Positions 10,008 through 22,869 of a stretch of 64,000 bases of DNA are shown here, one piece after another; position 1 is the first letter of the stretch; each line of letters begins with the position of its first letter. Source of the DNA: Candidatus Rhodoferax odensensis. GTDB taxonomy: Bacteria > Pseudomonadota > Gammaproteobacteria > Burkholderiales > Burkholderiaceae_C. Position numbers and translations under genes: made by a program. The notes below the pieces were generated by a model that worked only from the letters and a program-made list of their open reading frames with translations, had not been told where the DNA came from and did no database searches. The stretch is from assembly GCA_016718405.1 (NCBI GenBank), contig JADKDJ010000035.1:186001-250000 (forward strand). The letters run 5' to 3'.

Positions 10008-10790
10008 TCATATTGAAAACATCATGGCCGTCAGGATGAAGTCCAGACCGAGCACGGCCAGCGAAGCGATCACCACGGTGCGCGTGGTGGCCTTGGACAC
10101 GCCCTCGGGCGTGGGCTGCGCCTCGAAGCCCTGCAGCAACGCGACAAAGGTTACCGTAACACCGAAGACAGCGCTTTTGATGACACCATTGCCGACGTCT
10201 TGCCAAACGTCGACGCCGCCTTGAATCTGGCTCCAGAAGGAGCCCGAGTCGACACCAATCATCAGCACGCCCACCACCCAACCCCCGATGATGCCCATGG
10301 CGCTGAACACGGCAGCCAGCAGAGGCATCACAATCACGCCGGCCCAGAAGCGGGGCGCCAGAATTCGCGCCACCGGGTCGACGGCCATCATTTCCATGAC
10401 GCTGATTTGTTCACCCGCTTTCATCAGGCCAATCTCGGCCGTCAAAGACGTTCCCGCGCGCCCGGCAAACAGCAACGCGGTCACCACAGGACCCAGCTCG
10501 CGCACCAGGCTCAAGGTCACAAGCAACCCCAGCGCCTCTGAAGAACCATAGCGCTGCAGGGTGTAGTAGCCCTGCAAGCCAAACACAAACCCGACAAACA
10601 AGCCAGACACGGCAATGATGGCCAGCGAGTAATTGCCAAGGAAGTGAATCTGATCGCGCACCAGCCCAAAACGACGCAAACTGGCACCGGCCAGGGTCAA
10701 CAGGCGCAGAAAGAACCTCGCGCCATACCCTATGTCGGCGAGTTGTCCGCGCACCGCGTGGCCGACATCCGCAGGGCTATACCAACTCAT
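10008..10790 (-). CDS. mlaE: Mla ABC transporter permease MlaE
   Basis: Permease of the phospholipid ABC transporter, 260 residues, with five or six hydrophobic segments in the MlaE pattern: VGFVFGLQGYYTLQRYG, SLVRELGPVVTALLFAGRAGTSLTAEIG, then MEMMAVDPVARILAPRFWAG. The RELGPVVTALLFAGR element is diagnostic. It overlaps mlaF by four bases (ATGA). Its partners MlaF, MlaD, MlaB and MlaC are all encoded in this run. Confidence 0.96.
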   Translation of the reverse strand: MSWYSPADVGHAVRGQLADIGYGARFFLRLLTLAGASLRRFGLVRDQIHFLGNYSLAIIAVSGLFVGFVFGLQGYYTLQRYGSSEALGLLVTLSLVRELGPVVTALLFAGRAGTSLTAEIGLMKAGEQISVMEMMAVDPVARILAPRFWAGVIVMPLLAAVFSAMGIIGGWVVGVLMIGVDSGSFWSQIQGGVDVWQDVGNGVIKSAVFGVTVTFVALLQGFEAQPTPEGVSKATTRTVVIASLAVLGLDFILTAMMFSI

Positions 10791-11638
10791 GACAGCAGCT
10801 CCGCGCCCACAGTAGCCGCGACAGACCGTCGGAACGGCGAGAAATCGTCTGCGATCGACAATCCGGGATAGTGAAAACGCACCGGGCCGTCCATCAAGCC
10901 ATGAACGTACTGGTAGACCAACGGGTCGGTGCTGGCCAGTACCTGCGTCGGCGTGCCCTGGCAGGCGACCTTTCCGTTGGCGAGAATGATCACATGGTCT
11001 GAGATTGCGAACGTCTGCTCGAGCTCGTGCGACACAAACACGCTTGTCAGGCCCATGGAGTCATTCAACTGGCGGATCAGTCGCGCGGCGGTTCCCAGAG
11101 AAATGGGGTCCAGGCCCGAAAACGGCTCGTCGTACATCACCAATTCGGGGTCCAGCGCAATCGCTCGCGCCAACGCGACTCGGCGTGCCATGCCACCCGA
11201 CAAGTCACTGGGCATCATGTCACGCACACCCCGCAGGCCAACGGCGTTGAGTTTCATCAGGACGATGTCGCGGATGAGCGTGTCCGACAAATCGGTGTGC
11301 TCGCGCAAGGGAAAGGCCACGTTTTCAAACACGCTGAGGTCCGCGAACAAGGCGCCAAACTGAAACAGCATCCCCATGCGGCGACGCGCGGCGTACAGGG
11401 CATCGCGCTCCAGATTGCCGATGTCCTGACCTTCAAACAGCACCGTACCCGATTGGGCGCGGTTCTGACCTCCGATCAGTCGCAGCAAAGTCGTCTTACC
11501 ACCCCCCGATGCGCCCATCAAGGCGGTGACCTTGCCGCGCGGAATGGTCACGCAGATGTCGTCCAGCACCACCCGCTCACCGTACCCGAAGGTCAGGTTG
11601 CGCATTTCGACGAGAGCTTCGGGCTTGATGGAGTCCAT
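10787..11638 (-). CDS. mlaF: Mla ABC transporter ATP-binding protein MlaF
   Basis: ATPase of the Mla phospholipid transport system, 283 residues. Walker A is GASGGGKT, the signature is DLSGGMARRVALARAI, Walker B is LVMYDEPFSGLD, and the switch is VSHELEQTF. It is the first gene of the long minus-strand run ending at hisH. The start at 11638 is not preceded by a clear ribosome-binding site; a 10-base-pair hairpin lies just upstream. An internal ATG at 11605 (MRNLTFGYG) is the alternative start. The C-terminal region past residue 245 is a short extension found in MlaF proteins. Confidence 0.94.
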   Translation of the reverse strand: MDSIKPEALVEMRNLTFGYGERVVLDDICVTIPRGKVTALMGASGGGKTTLLRLIGGQNRAQSGTVLFEGQDIGNLERDALYAARRRMGMLFQFGALFADLSVFENVAFPLREHTDLSDTLIRDIVLMKLNAVGLRGVRDMMPSDLSGGMARRVALARAIALDPELVMYDEPFSGLDPISLGTAARLIRQLNDSMGLTSVFVSHELEQTFAISDHVIILANGKVACQGTPTQVLASTDPLVYQYVHGLMDGPVRFHYPGLSIADDFSPFRRSVAATVGAELLS

Positions 11639-11645
11639 GGATCAG

Positions 11646-11669
11646 GGCAGCCGGCACGGGCCGGCTGCC
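11646..11669 (-). promoter_or_regulatory. Perfect hairpin between gltD and mlaF
   Basis: Two perfect 10-base arms, GGCAGCCGGC and GCCGGCTGCC, are separated by four bases. The hairpin follows gltD by about 65 bases and precedes the annotated mlaF start by seven. There is no T-run on either side, so it is not a textbook intrinsic terminator. It may be a weak terminator or a structure affecting mlaF translation. Confidence 0.6.
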
Positions 11670-11735
11670 AAATCATAAGGGATTACACCAATACCGCAGC
11701 GTTGCGTGGGTTAAGCGCCAGCGCCGTTGAACCGC

Positions 11736-13202
11736 TCAACGTGGCAGGTTGCTGGCGCCCATCAGAAATTCGTCCACGGCGCGCGCGGCCTGGCGGCCCT
11801 CACGGATCGCCCAAACCACCAGACTCTGGCCACGCCGAATGTCGCCGGCGGCAAACACCTTGGGCACGCTGGTGAGGTAGCCGCCGGTCAGTTCCGTGCT
11901 CGCTTTCGCATTGCCTCGCGCATCCAGATCCACACCGAAGGCCTGCAAGACCGTGGTCACCGGGCTGACAAAACCCATTGCGAGCAATACCAAGTCCGCC
12001 TTGACGATTTGCTCGGAACCGGCAACTTCGACCTGTTTGCCGTCTTTCCACTCCACCCGAACCGTCTTCAGGCCCGTAACCTTGCCTTTTTCACCCACAA
12101 ACGCCTTGGTCGAGATGGCAAACTCGCGCTCGCAGCCTTCCTGATGGCTCGAACTGGTGCGAAGCTTCATGGGCCAGTTGGGCCAGGTCAGTGGCCGATT
12201 CTCCTGCACCGGTGGCTGGGGCATCACCTCGAACTGCGTCACGCTGGCCGCACCATGTCGGTTGCTGGTGCCAACACAATCGGAGCCGGTGTCGCCGCCG
12301 CCGATCACAACGACGTGTTTGCCGTCGGCCCGCAGTTGCCCCTTGAGCTTGTCGCCGGCATTGACCTTATTTTGCTGCGGCAGGAACTCCATCGCAAAGT
12401 GAATGCCGTCAAGATCTCGTCCCGGCACGGTCAGATCGCGAGACTGCTCGGCGCCACCAGCCAGTACGACAGCGTCAAAGTTCGCTTGCAGCTCGGCGGC
12501 TGAAATCGTTTCCTTGGCCCAATTGGTAACCTTGGAGCCCTTGGGCATCTCGCCCACCAAGACGCCGGTACGGATGGTGACACCCTCTTTTTTAAGTTGT
12601 TCAACGCGACGGTCGATATGCAGCTTCTCCAGTTTGAAGTCCGGAATGCCGTAGCGCAACAGACCGCCGACACGGTCGTTCTTTTCGAACAACGTCACGC
12701 CATGCCCCGCCCGCGCCAACTGCTGGGCCGCGGCCAAGCCCGCGGGGCCTGAGCCGACCACCGCGACCGTCTTGCCAGTCTTGTGCTTGGGCGGTTGGGG
12801 CACAACCCAGCCCTCCGACCAGGCGCGGTCAATGATGGCGTGTTCGATCGACTTGATGCCGACCGCATCGTCATTGACATTGAGCGTGCACGCTGCCTCG
12901 CACGGCGCCGGGCAGATGCGTCCGGTGAACTCGGGGAAGTTATTGGTACTGTGCAGCACATCGATCGCCGCACGCCAGTCATTGCGGTAGACCAAGTCAT
13001 TGAAGTCCGGAATGATGTTGTTGACCGGGCAACCGTTGCTGCAAAACGGCGTTCCGCAATCCATGCAGCGTGCCGCTTGGGTGTTGGCCTGCGCCTGACC
13101 CAGCCCTACAACAAACTCTTTGTAATGCTTGACGCGCTCCGCCACCGGGCTATACGCCTCCTCAACCCGCGCGAACTCCATGAAGCCAGTGATCTTGCCC
13201 AT
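11736..13202 (-). CDS. gltD: Glutamate synthase small subunit GltD
   Basis: Small (beta) subunit of NADPH glutamate synthase, 488 residues, which passes electrons from NADPH through FAD and iron-sulfur centres to GltB. The N-terminal cysteine cluster is CMDCGTPFCSNGCPVNN followed by CPAPCEAACTLN; the FAD fold is VVGSGPAGLAAAQQL; the NADPH fold is VVIGGGDTGSDCVG; the C-terminal AAGDIRRGQSLVVWAI binds FAD. It follows gltB by 82 bases on the same strand, the standard gltBD operon. A hairpin-like sequence (about 13222-13247) lies in the gap but without a T-run. Confidence 0.97.
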   Translation of the reverse strand: MGKITGFMEFARVEEAYSPVAERVKHYKEFVVGLGQAQANTQAARCMDCGTPFCSNGCPVNNIIPDFNDLVYRNDWRAAIDVLHSTNNFPEFTGRICPAPCEAACTLNVNDDAVGIKSIEHAIIDRAWSEGWVVPQPPKHKTGKTVAVVGSGPAGLAAAQQLARAGHGVTLFEKNDRVGGLLRYGIPDFKLEKLHIDRRVEQLKKEGVTIRTGVLVGEMPKGSKVTNWAKETISAAELQANFDAVVLAGGAEQSRDLTVPGRDLDGIHFAMEFLPQQNKVNAGDKLKGQLRADGKHVVVIGGGDTGSDCVGTSNRHGAASVTQFEVMPQPPVQENRPLTWPNWPMKLRTSSSHQEGCEREFAISTKAFVGEKGKVTGLKTVRVEWKDGKQVEVAGSEQIVKADLVLLAMGFVSPVTTVLQAFGVDLDARGNAKASTELTGGYLTSVPKVFAAGDIRRGQSLVVWAIREGRQAARAVDEFLMGASNLPR

Positions 13203-13284
13203 ACGTGATTCCTGATACTCTGCGAGACGGCGCCCTGGTCGCCGGTCTCAACTGATTGTTGGATGTTTTTCCGAATGCGGCCGA

Positions 13285-18048
<4,764 letters not shown>

Positions 18049-18080
18049 GGCGCTCTCCAAAAAAATACTGCAGGAACGCA

Positions 18081-18109
18081 ATCTTAGTGCAATGCAGCAA
18101 ATTCAACAA
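18081..18109 (-). promoter_or_regulatory. Candidate sigma-70 promoter of gltB
   Basis: On the minus strand TTGTTG (18109-18104) and TAAGAT (18086-18081) are spaced by exactly 17 bases, about 33 bases upstream of the gltB start. The left repeat of the adjacent transposase element begins only seven bases upstream of the -35 box. The boxes are imperfect, so this is a candidate only. Confidence 0.45.
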
Positions 18110-18115
18110 TGCAAA

Positions 18116-18138
18116 TAATTGGGGTCAGATTCCAATTA
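18116..18138. repeat. Left REP-like inverted repeat of the RAYT element
   Basis: The 22 bases at 18117-18138 are perfectly repeated in inverted orientation at 18952-18973. Each copy is itself a short palindrome with TAATTGG and CCAATTA arms around GGTCAGATT. The GGGGTCAGATT core is of the type found beside REP-associated tyrosine transposases. A related partial copy, AATTGGGGACAGAT, occurs near 18164. Confidence 0.85.
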
Positions 18139-18216
18139 ACTTCAACAGTTTTCTCGGACTATTAAATTGGGGACAGATCGATCTGCTCAAAAAAGCAGAC
18201 GTTTCGCCATGTTGCG

Positions 18217-18921
18217 TCATTGCACCGGCGGTGACTTCGTGATCGGCCTTCCGGCGCTGGCCTTGACGACACGACGGGGCGTCTGGCGCTGCAACTCGGC
18301 TACGAATCGATCATCCCCGAGCGCCCACCCGCGCAAGGCAGACTGGGTCAGGTCAAGCGTCTGCTTGGTGCTTATCCCCTGCTGCACCAGCGCCGCGTAT
18401 GCCGCCTCGCGGGCGAACGGCGTGTTGCCAAGCGCCCATTCCAACGGATGAGGGGTGATCAGTGGGTCCACGCGCAAGCCGATGTAATGTCCGTGGCTCG
18501 ACCACGGATAGTCGGCAGCCAGCGAGACCAGGCCAGCCCTCACCGGATTGAGGTCAATGTAGACCATGCAGGCCAACAGGTACCGGTCCGTCTGCACCAA
18601 GGTCGATTTGTAGCGCCCCTCCCATAGCGTTCCGGTGCGGCCATGGGAATCGTTGAAGTGCCTCACATAGCGTCGACCCACCGCTTGCATCATCTTCGGC
18701 AGGGCATCCTGCGCGGTCTGGGGGGTGGCCAGCAAATGGATGTGATTGGGCATCAGGACATAGGCGTGAATGGCCACCCCAAACTGGCTGGCATGCTCCT
18801 GGGCCAATTCAAGAAAGAACGCGTAATCGGCCTGGGTCTCGAAGATCCGCTGCCGGTTGTTGCCGCGTTGGATGACGTGATGCGGAAAACCCGGAACGGT
18901 CAGGCGAGGAAGGCGGGCCAT
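18217..18921 (-). CDS. REP-associated tyrosine transposase (RAYT)
   Basis: Single-strand-acting HUH-type transposase of the TnpA-REP class, 234 residues from the ATG at 18921 (MARLPRLTVPG). The family pattern HHVIQRGNNRQRIF is followed by the HUH pair His60 and His62 in MPNHIHLL; the likely nucleophile is Tyr85 in VGRRYVRHFN; GTLWEGRYKSTLV and YIDLNPVRAGLV are also diagnostic. The last 40 residues are basic and variable. Perfect 22-base inverted repeats flank the gene. I chose this start because a frame from 19044 would run through the right repeat and part of the neighbouring methyltransferase gene. RAYTs usually persist as single domesticated copies rather than as active insertion sequences. 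Confidence 0.9.
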   Translation of the reverse strand: MARLPRLTVPGFPHHVIQRGNNRQRIFETQADYAFFLELAQEHASQFGVAIHAYVLMPNHIHLLATPQTAQDALPKMMQAVGRRYVRHFNDSHGRTGTLWEGRYKSTLVQTDRYLLACMVYIDLNPVRAGLVSLAADYPWSSHGHYIGLRVDPLITPHPLEWALGNTPFAREAAYAALVQQGISTKQTLDLTQSALRGWALGDDRFVAELQRQTPRRVVKASAGRPITKSPPVQ

Positions 18922-18951
18922 GGTGATGCAGGGACAAACATGCTTCAATGA

Positions 18952-18973
18952 TAATTGGAATCTGACCCCAATT
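18952..18973. repeat. Right REP-like inverted repeat of the RAYT element
   Basis: Perfect inverted copy of 18117-18138. It lies between the transposase start and the stop codon of the methyltransferase gene (18986), 12 bases from that stop. The two repeats bound an element of about 858 bases. Confidence 0.85.
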
Positions 18974-18985
18974 GTTTGACCCTCG

Positions 18986-19879
18986 CTACGATGTGGCGTC
19001 TGCGGGCAACCGGAAGCGTGTCTCCAGTAGGTTCTCCAATCCAAACTCGGCCAGGATGGCGCGCAGTCGCTCCCCGGCCGCGCGTTTTCTATGACCAGTC
19101 TGGCGCGCGATGATGAGCTCGTTTTTCATACTGTGCTCCCAACCCACGAGCTCCGTAACTGTCACCTGATAGCCGCAGGCCTCCAGGTACAGGCAACGCA
19201 AGACGTTGGTGATCTGACTGCCCAATTCGCGGGTGTGCAGGGGGTGGCGCCACAGCTCGGCCAAAGGTGTGCGCGACAGTGAGAGTGCCTTGCTTTGGTT
19301 CAGGGCGCGCGCAACTTCGGCCTGGCAGCAAGGAACAAGCACCATGAACTTGGCATGCTTGGCCAGGCCAAACGCAATGGCATCGTCGGTTGCCGTGTCG
19401 CACGCGTGCAAAGCGGTCACGACATCTATCTTGGGTCCGATCTGGTCAGAACCGGCCGCGTCGGCAGCACTCAGATTCAGGAAACTCATGCGCGCAAACC
19501 CCAGCCGCGCGGCCAGCTCCGCGGACTTGGTCACCAACTCGGGCCGCGTCTCGATCCCGTAAATCCACCCGGACGGCCGAGACTTGAAGAAGAGGTCGTA
19601 CACAATGAAGCCCAGGTAGGACTTGCCAGCCCCGTGGTCAGCCAGTGTGATGTCATAGCGGTCGGCGGCCACGGGCTGCCCCTCCTGCAGTTCGATCAAG
19701 AGCTTTTCAATGAACTGGTACAGGTGGTAGACCTGCTTGAGTTTGCGCCTGGAGTCCTGATTGAGCTTGCCGTCACGCGTCAGAATGTGCAGCTCCTTGA
19801 GCAACTCAATGGACTGACCCGGTCTGATCTCTGGGAACTCCCCAGCGTCGGTTCTGGTTGCGATGGTCTTTTTCGTCAT
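18986..19879 (-). CDS. SAM-dependent methyltransferase, METTL25/Methyltransf_32-like
   Basis: Predicted cytoplasmic class I methyltransferase, 297 residues from the ATG at 19879 (MTKKTIATRT). The SAM-binding motif I is ITLADHGAGKSYLGF near residues 77-91, followed by the acidic strand end IYGIETRPEL. A region reading VVTALHACDTATDDAIAFGL and the following VPCCQAEVA match the pattern of the METTL25/RRNAD1-like family, in which ALHACG and VPCC motifs recur. The N-terminal helical part (KQVYHLYQFIEKLL) precedes the catalytic fold. The substrate is unknown; an RNA or protein target is possible. It is followed by the dGTPase-like gene upstream on the same strand and by the RAYT element downstream. 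Confidence 0.8.
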   Translation of the reverse strand: MTKKTIATRTDAGEFPEIRPGQSIELLKELHILTRDGKLNQDSRRKLKQVYHLYQFIEKLLIELQEGQPVAADRYDITLADHGAGKSYLGFIVYDLFFKSRPSGWIYGIETRPELVTKSAELAARLGFARMSFLNLSAADAAGSDQIGPKIDVVTALHACDTATDDAIAFGLAKHAKFMVLVPCCQAEVARALNQSKALSLSRTPLAELWRHPLHTRELGSQITNVLRCLYLEACGYQVTVTELVGWEHSMKNELIIARQTGHRKRAAGERLRAILAEFGLENLLETRFRLPADATS

Positions 19880-19955
19880 GCGGCAATAGTGGTTGGAAAT
19901 GGCATACGCAGAGTTTGCCTGGCGACCGGTTGTCAGGCGCGTCTTTCGACATAAA

Positions 19956-21149
19956 TCACGCAAACACGTGCTGCCCCGTCAGACGCAGATGTTCGCGTGA
20001 CGCAAAACGGTCCGTCATGCCGGCAATGTAGTCGGCGACGACGCGCGCGGCCAAGTCCCGATCAGTGAGGTGCCCGAGCGGCGCGCGCAACTTGCTTGCG
20101 TAGCCAGCCTGCATCTCGTGCGGATCCGCCAGGTAACAGGCAAACAGGTCGCTGATAACCTGCTTCGCCTGCGTCATGGTTTGGCTGACCTGCGGATGGC
20201 GATAGAGATTTTGCAAAAGAAAGTGCTTGAGTTGGGTTGATTGCGCGCGCATGGTGCGCCCGAAAGTGATCAATACCGAGCGTTGGCGCACGTCATCAAC
20301 AGACTTTGGCGACGCTTGGTCGATGGCCTTCTGGCTCGAATCAATCACGTCGTGAACCTGAGCGCTCAACATTCGCCGAGTCGACTCGTACAGGAGGCGG
20401 CGCACATGCGCCACGTCACACAGTTGGGGATGGTCCGCCAGGGCTTGGCGACGGAAAGCGTCAAACAGGTCTAGTTCGCGCAGTTGATCCAGTGTGATCA
20501 ATCCGGATCGGACCCCATCGTCGATGTCATGGGCGTTGTAGGCAATCTCGTCCGCCAGATTGCACAATTGAGCTTCCAGGCTGGGACTGGTTCGATCCAG
20601 GAACCGTTGGCCCACACCAGCGCCCGGCAAGCCGTCACTGGATTCGCTGGTCACGATACGCTGCGCATTGGCTCGTGAGCAGTGTTTGAGAATCCCCTCA
20701 CGCGTTTCAAAACACAAGTTAAGTCCATCGAAGTCCGGATAGCGCTCTTCGAGCTTATCGACGACACGAAGGCTTTGTAGATTGTGTTCAAAGCCGCCGT
20801 AGGCAGACATGCATTCATTCAGCGCGTCCTGCCCCGCGTGTCCAAATGGGGTATGCCCCAGGTCGTGTGCCAGGGCAATCGCTTCGACCAAATCTTCGTG
20901 CAGGTGCAGCGAGCGCGCCATGGAGCGCCCCAGTTGGGCCACCTCAAGCGAGTGCGTCAGCCGGGTGCGGAACAGATCGCCCTCATGGTTCACAAACACC
21001 TGGGTCTTGTAGACCAAGCGCCGAAACGCGGTGGAGTGCACAATGCGATCCCGGTCACGCTGAAACTCGTTGCGCAGCTGGTCGGCAGCCTGCCAGTAGC
21101 GCCGCCCACGGGAACGCTGCGGGTCACTCGCGTAGACAGCAAGCATCAA
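19956..21149 (-). CDS. dgt: Deoxyguanosinetriphosphate triphosphohydrolase-like HD protein
   Basis: HD-domain hydrolase of 397 residues in the dGTPase-like group, expected to release tripolyphosphate from dNTPs. The N-terminal RNEFQRDRDRIVHSTAFRRL and VYKTQVF match the family, and the metal ligands lie in TRLTHSLEVAQLGR and ALAHDLGHTPFGHAG (the HD pair), with a later Asp in LADEIAYNAHDIDDG. The gene overlaps the 3' end of aroB by 26 bases; a second ATG at 21146 is equally possible. The order aroK-aroB-dgt is frequent in Burkholderiales. Substrate preference within the dNTPs cannot be read from the sequence. Confidence 0.92.
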   Translation of the reverse strand: MMLAVYASDPQRSRGRRYWQAADQLRNEFQRDRDRIVHSTAFRRLVYKTQVFVNHEGDLFRTRLTHSLEVAQLGRSMARSLHLHEDLVEAIALAHDLGHTPFGHAGQDALNECMSAYGGFEHNLQSLRVVDKLEERYPDFDGLNLCFETREGILKHCSRANAQRIVTSESSDGLPGAGVGQRFLDRTSPSLEAQLCNLADEIAYNAHDIDDGVRSGLITLDQLRELDLFDAFRRQALADHPQLCDVAHVRRLLYESTRRMLSAQVHDVIDSSQKAIDQASPKSVDDVRQRSVLITFGRTMRAQSTQLKHFLLQNLYRHPQVSQTMTQAKQVISDLFACYLADPHEMQAGYASKLRAPLGHLTDRDLAARVVADYIAGMTDRFASREHLRLTGQHVFA

Positions 21150-22236
21150 TCACCTCGCGCACCAGCGCGTCCGGTGCGCCACGCACCACGGCCGTGCCAG
21201 GCCCGTCGATCAACACGAACTTGATCTCCCCACCCTCGGACTTCTTGTCCACACGCATCAGTTCGAGGTAGCGACCAGCATTGTCGACGTCCGACAAGTG
21301 CGGACCGACCACTGGCAAGCCAGCCCGACGGATCAGCGCCGCCAGTCGTTCAACAAACCCCTGGTCAACCATTCCCAGACGCTGGGACAACTTGGCCGCC
21401 ATGACCATACCCGCGGCAACGGCCTCTCCATGCAACCACTCACCATACCCCAGGCCGGCCTCGATGGCGTGACCAAACGTATGCCCGAAGTTCAGAATCG
21501 CGCGCAGGCCCGCCTCACGCTCATCCTGCCCCACCACCCAAGCTTTGATCTCACAACTGCGTTTGATGGCATAGCCCAACGCAATGGAATCAGAACTCAG
21601 CAGCGCCACCACATTGGCTTCAATCCAGACCAGGAAATCCAGATCCGCAATCGGCCCATACTTGATCACTTCGGCCAGGCCTGCGCTCAGTTCGCGAGGT
21701 GGCAAGGTGCGCAGCGTGTCGAGGTCACACACGACCTTGACTGGCTGGTAGAACGCGCCAATCATGTTCTTGCCCAGGGGATGATTGATCGCTGTCTTGC
21801 CGCCAACCGACGAGTCCACTTGGGCCAGCAAGGTGGTAGGCACCTGCACATAGGGAACACCCCGCATGTAGGAGGCAGCGGCGAACCCGGTCATGTCCCC
21901 CACCACGCCACCACCCAGCGCAAACAATACCGTTTTTCGATCACAGCCCCCCCCAAGCAGCGCGTCAAAAATCAGGTTCAGGGTTTGCCAGGTCTTGTAC
22001 TGCTCGCCGTCCGGCAGGGCGACCACCTTTACGTCGGTGAATCGGGCCAGCAGCGCCTGCCTCAGCCTAGCGGCATAGAGCGGGGCGACCGTGGTGTTTG
22101 TCACGATCACCGCAGTGGTGGCGGTTGGTAGGTCGCGATAGGAGGTAGAGTCCCCCATCGCACCAGGGGCAATAACAATGTCGTAGCTGCGCTCAGCCAG
22201 GTTGATGCGGACGACTTTAGGTGAGAAAGAGTTCAT
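21124..22236 (-). CDS. aroB: 3-dehydroquinate synthase AroB
   Basis: NAD- and metal-dependent enzyme (about 370 residues) forming 3-dehydroquinate from DAHP, the second step of the shikimate pathway. DGEQYKTW, ALGGGVVGDMTGFAAASYMRG, the QVPTTLLAQVDSSVGGKTAINH segment, and the metal ligands in EVIKYG and NFGHTFGHAIE are all visible. I place the start at the ATG at 22236 (MNSFSPKVV); an upstream ATG at 22311 would add 25 residues unlike the family, in the 75-base gap after aroK. Downstream it overlaps dgt. Confidence 0.96.
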   Translation of the reverse strand: MNSFSPKVVRINLAERSYDIVIAPGAMGDSTSYRDLPTATTAVIVTNTTVAPLYAARLRQALLARFTDVKVVALPDGEQYKTWQTLNLIFDALLGGGCDRKTVLFALGGGVVGDMTGFAAASYMRGVPYVQVPTTLLAQVDSSVGGKTAINHPLGKNMIGAFYQPVKVVCDLDTLRTLPPRELSAGLAEVIKYGPIADLDFLVWIEANVVALLSSDSIALGYAIKRSCEIKAWVVGQDEREAGLRAILNFGHTFGHAIEAGLGYGEWLHGEAVAAGMVMAAKLSQRLGMVDQGFVERLAALIRRAGLPVVGPHLSDVDNAGRYLELMRVDKKSEGGEIKFVLIDGPGTAVVRGAPDALVREVIDACCLRE

Positions 22237-22311
22237 ACCCCTTGAGTGTAGAGGTTCGACGGCAACGATTGAGATGCGCGTCGGGCGTGCTGACGCGCGG
22301 CCCCAGCCCAC

Positions 22312-22848
22312 TCACTGCCCGCTCACCAGACCCGCCAACTCCAATTGCATCACGATCATGTTGACCAGGGTGGCCACCGACGGCCGACCAGTATCGATGA
22401 CAAAGTGTGCGGCTTCCCGGTACAGGGGGTCACGCGTCGCGTACAGTTCGCGCAGTCGCGCCAGTGGATCACCTGTCTGCATCAGAGGGCGGGTAGTATC
22501 GTGGCGGAGTCGGCGAATCAATTCGTCCGGCGAAGAATTGAGGTAGACCACCTTGCCGCGTTGGTGCATGTGCCTGCGGTTGGCAGAACGAATCACCGCG
22601 CCACCGCCCGTGGAGAGCACGCACGGGCCGGTCTGCGTCAACTCATCAATGACCGTTTGCTCGACATCACGGAAAGACTCTTCGCCTTCCCGCTCAAAGT
22701 AGTCGCGAATCGAGCAACGCAAGCGTTGCTCGATCACCTGGTCCGAATCAACAAAGGGAAGTTGCAACCGCCGGGCGAGTTGCCGCCCGACGGTGGTTTT
22801 ACCTGAGCCGGGGAGGCCGACGAGGACAATCGGGAGTCTCACCCACAA
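22312..22848 (-). CDS. aroK: Shikimate kinase AroK
   Basis: ATP-dependent kinase (about 178 residues) phosphorylating shikimate. Walker A is GLPGSGKTT near the N-terminus, FVDSDQVIEQ carries the shikimate-binding Asp, and STGGGAV is the GGG motif of the family; RPLMQTGDP is the lid region. No ATG is available at the expected place: the frame opens with TTG at 22848 and the next candidate is GTG at 22842, and no strong ribosome-binding site separates them. The gene follows the Ig-like lipoprotein gene by about 20 bases. Confidence 0.94.
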   Translation of the reverse strand: MWVRLPIVLVGLPGSGKTTVGRQLARRLQLPFVDSDQVIEQRLRCSIRDYFEREGEESFRDVEQTVIDELTQTGPCVLSTGGGAVIRSANRRHMHQRGKVVYLNSSPDELIRRLRHDTTRPLMQTGDPLARLRELYATRDPLYREAAHFVIDTGRPSVATLVNMIVMQLELAGLVSGQ

Positions 22849-22869
22849 ATGCGCCTAGCAACTCTCAGC

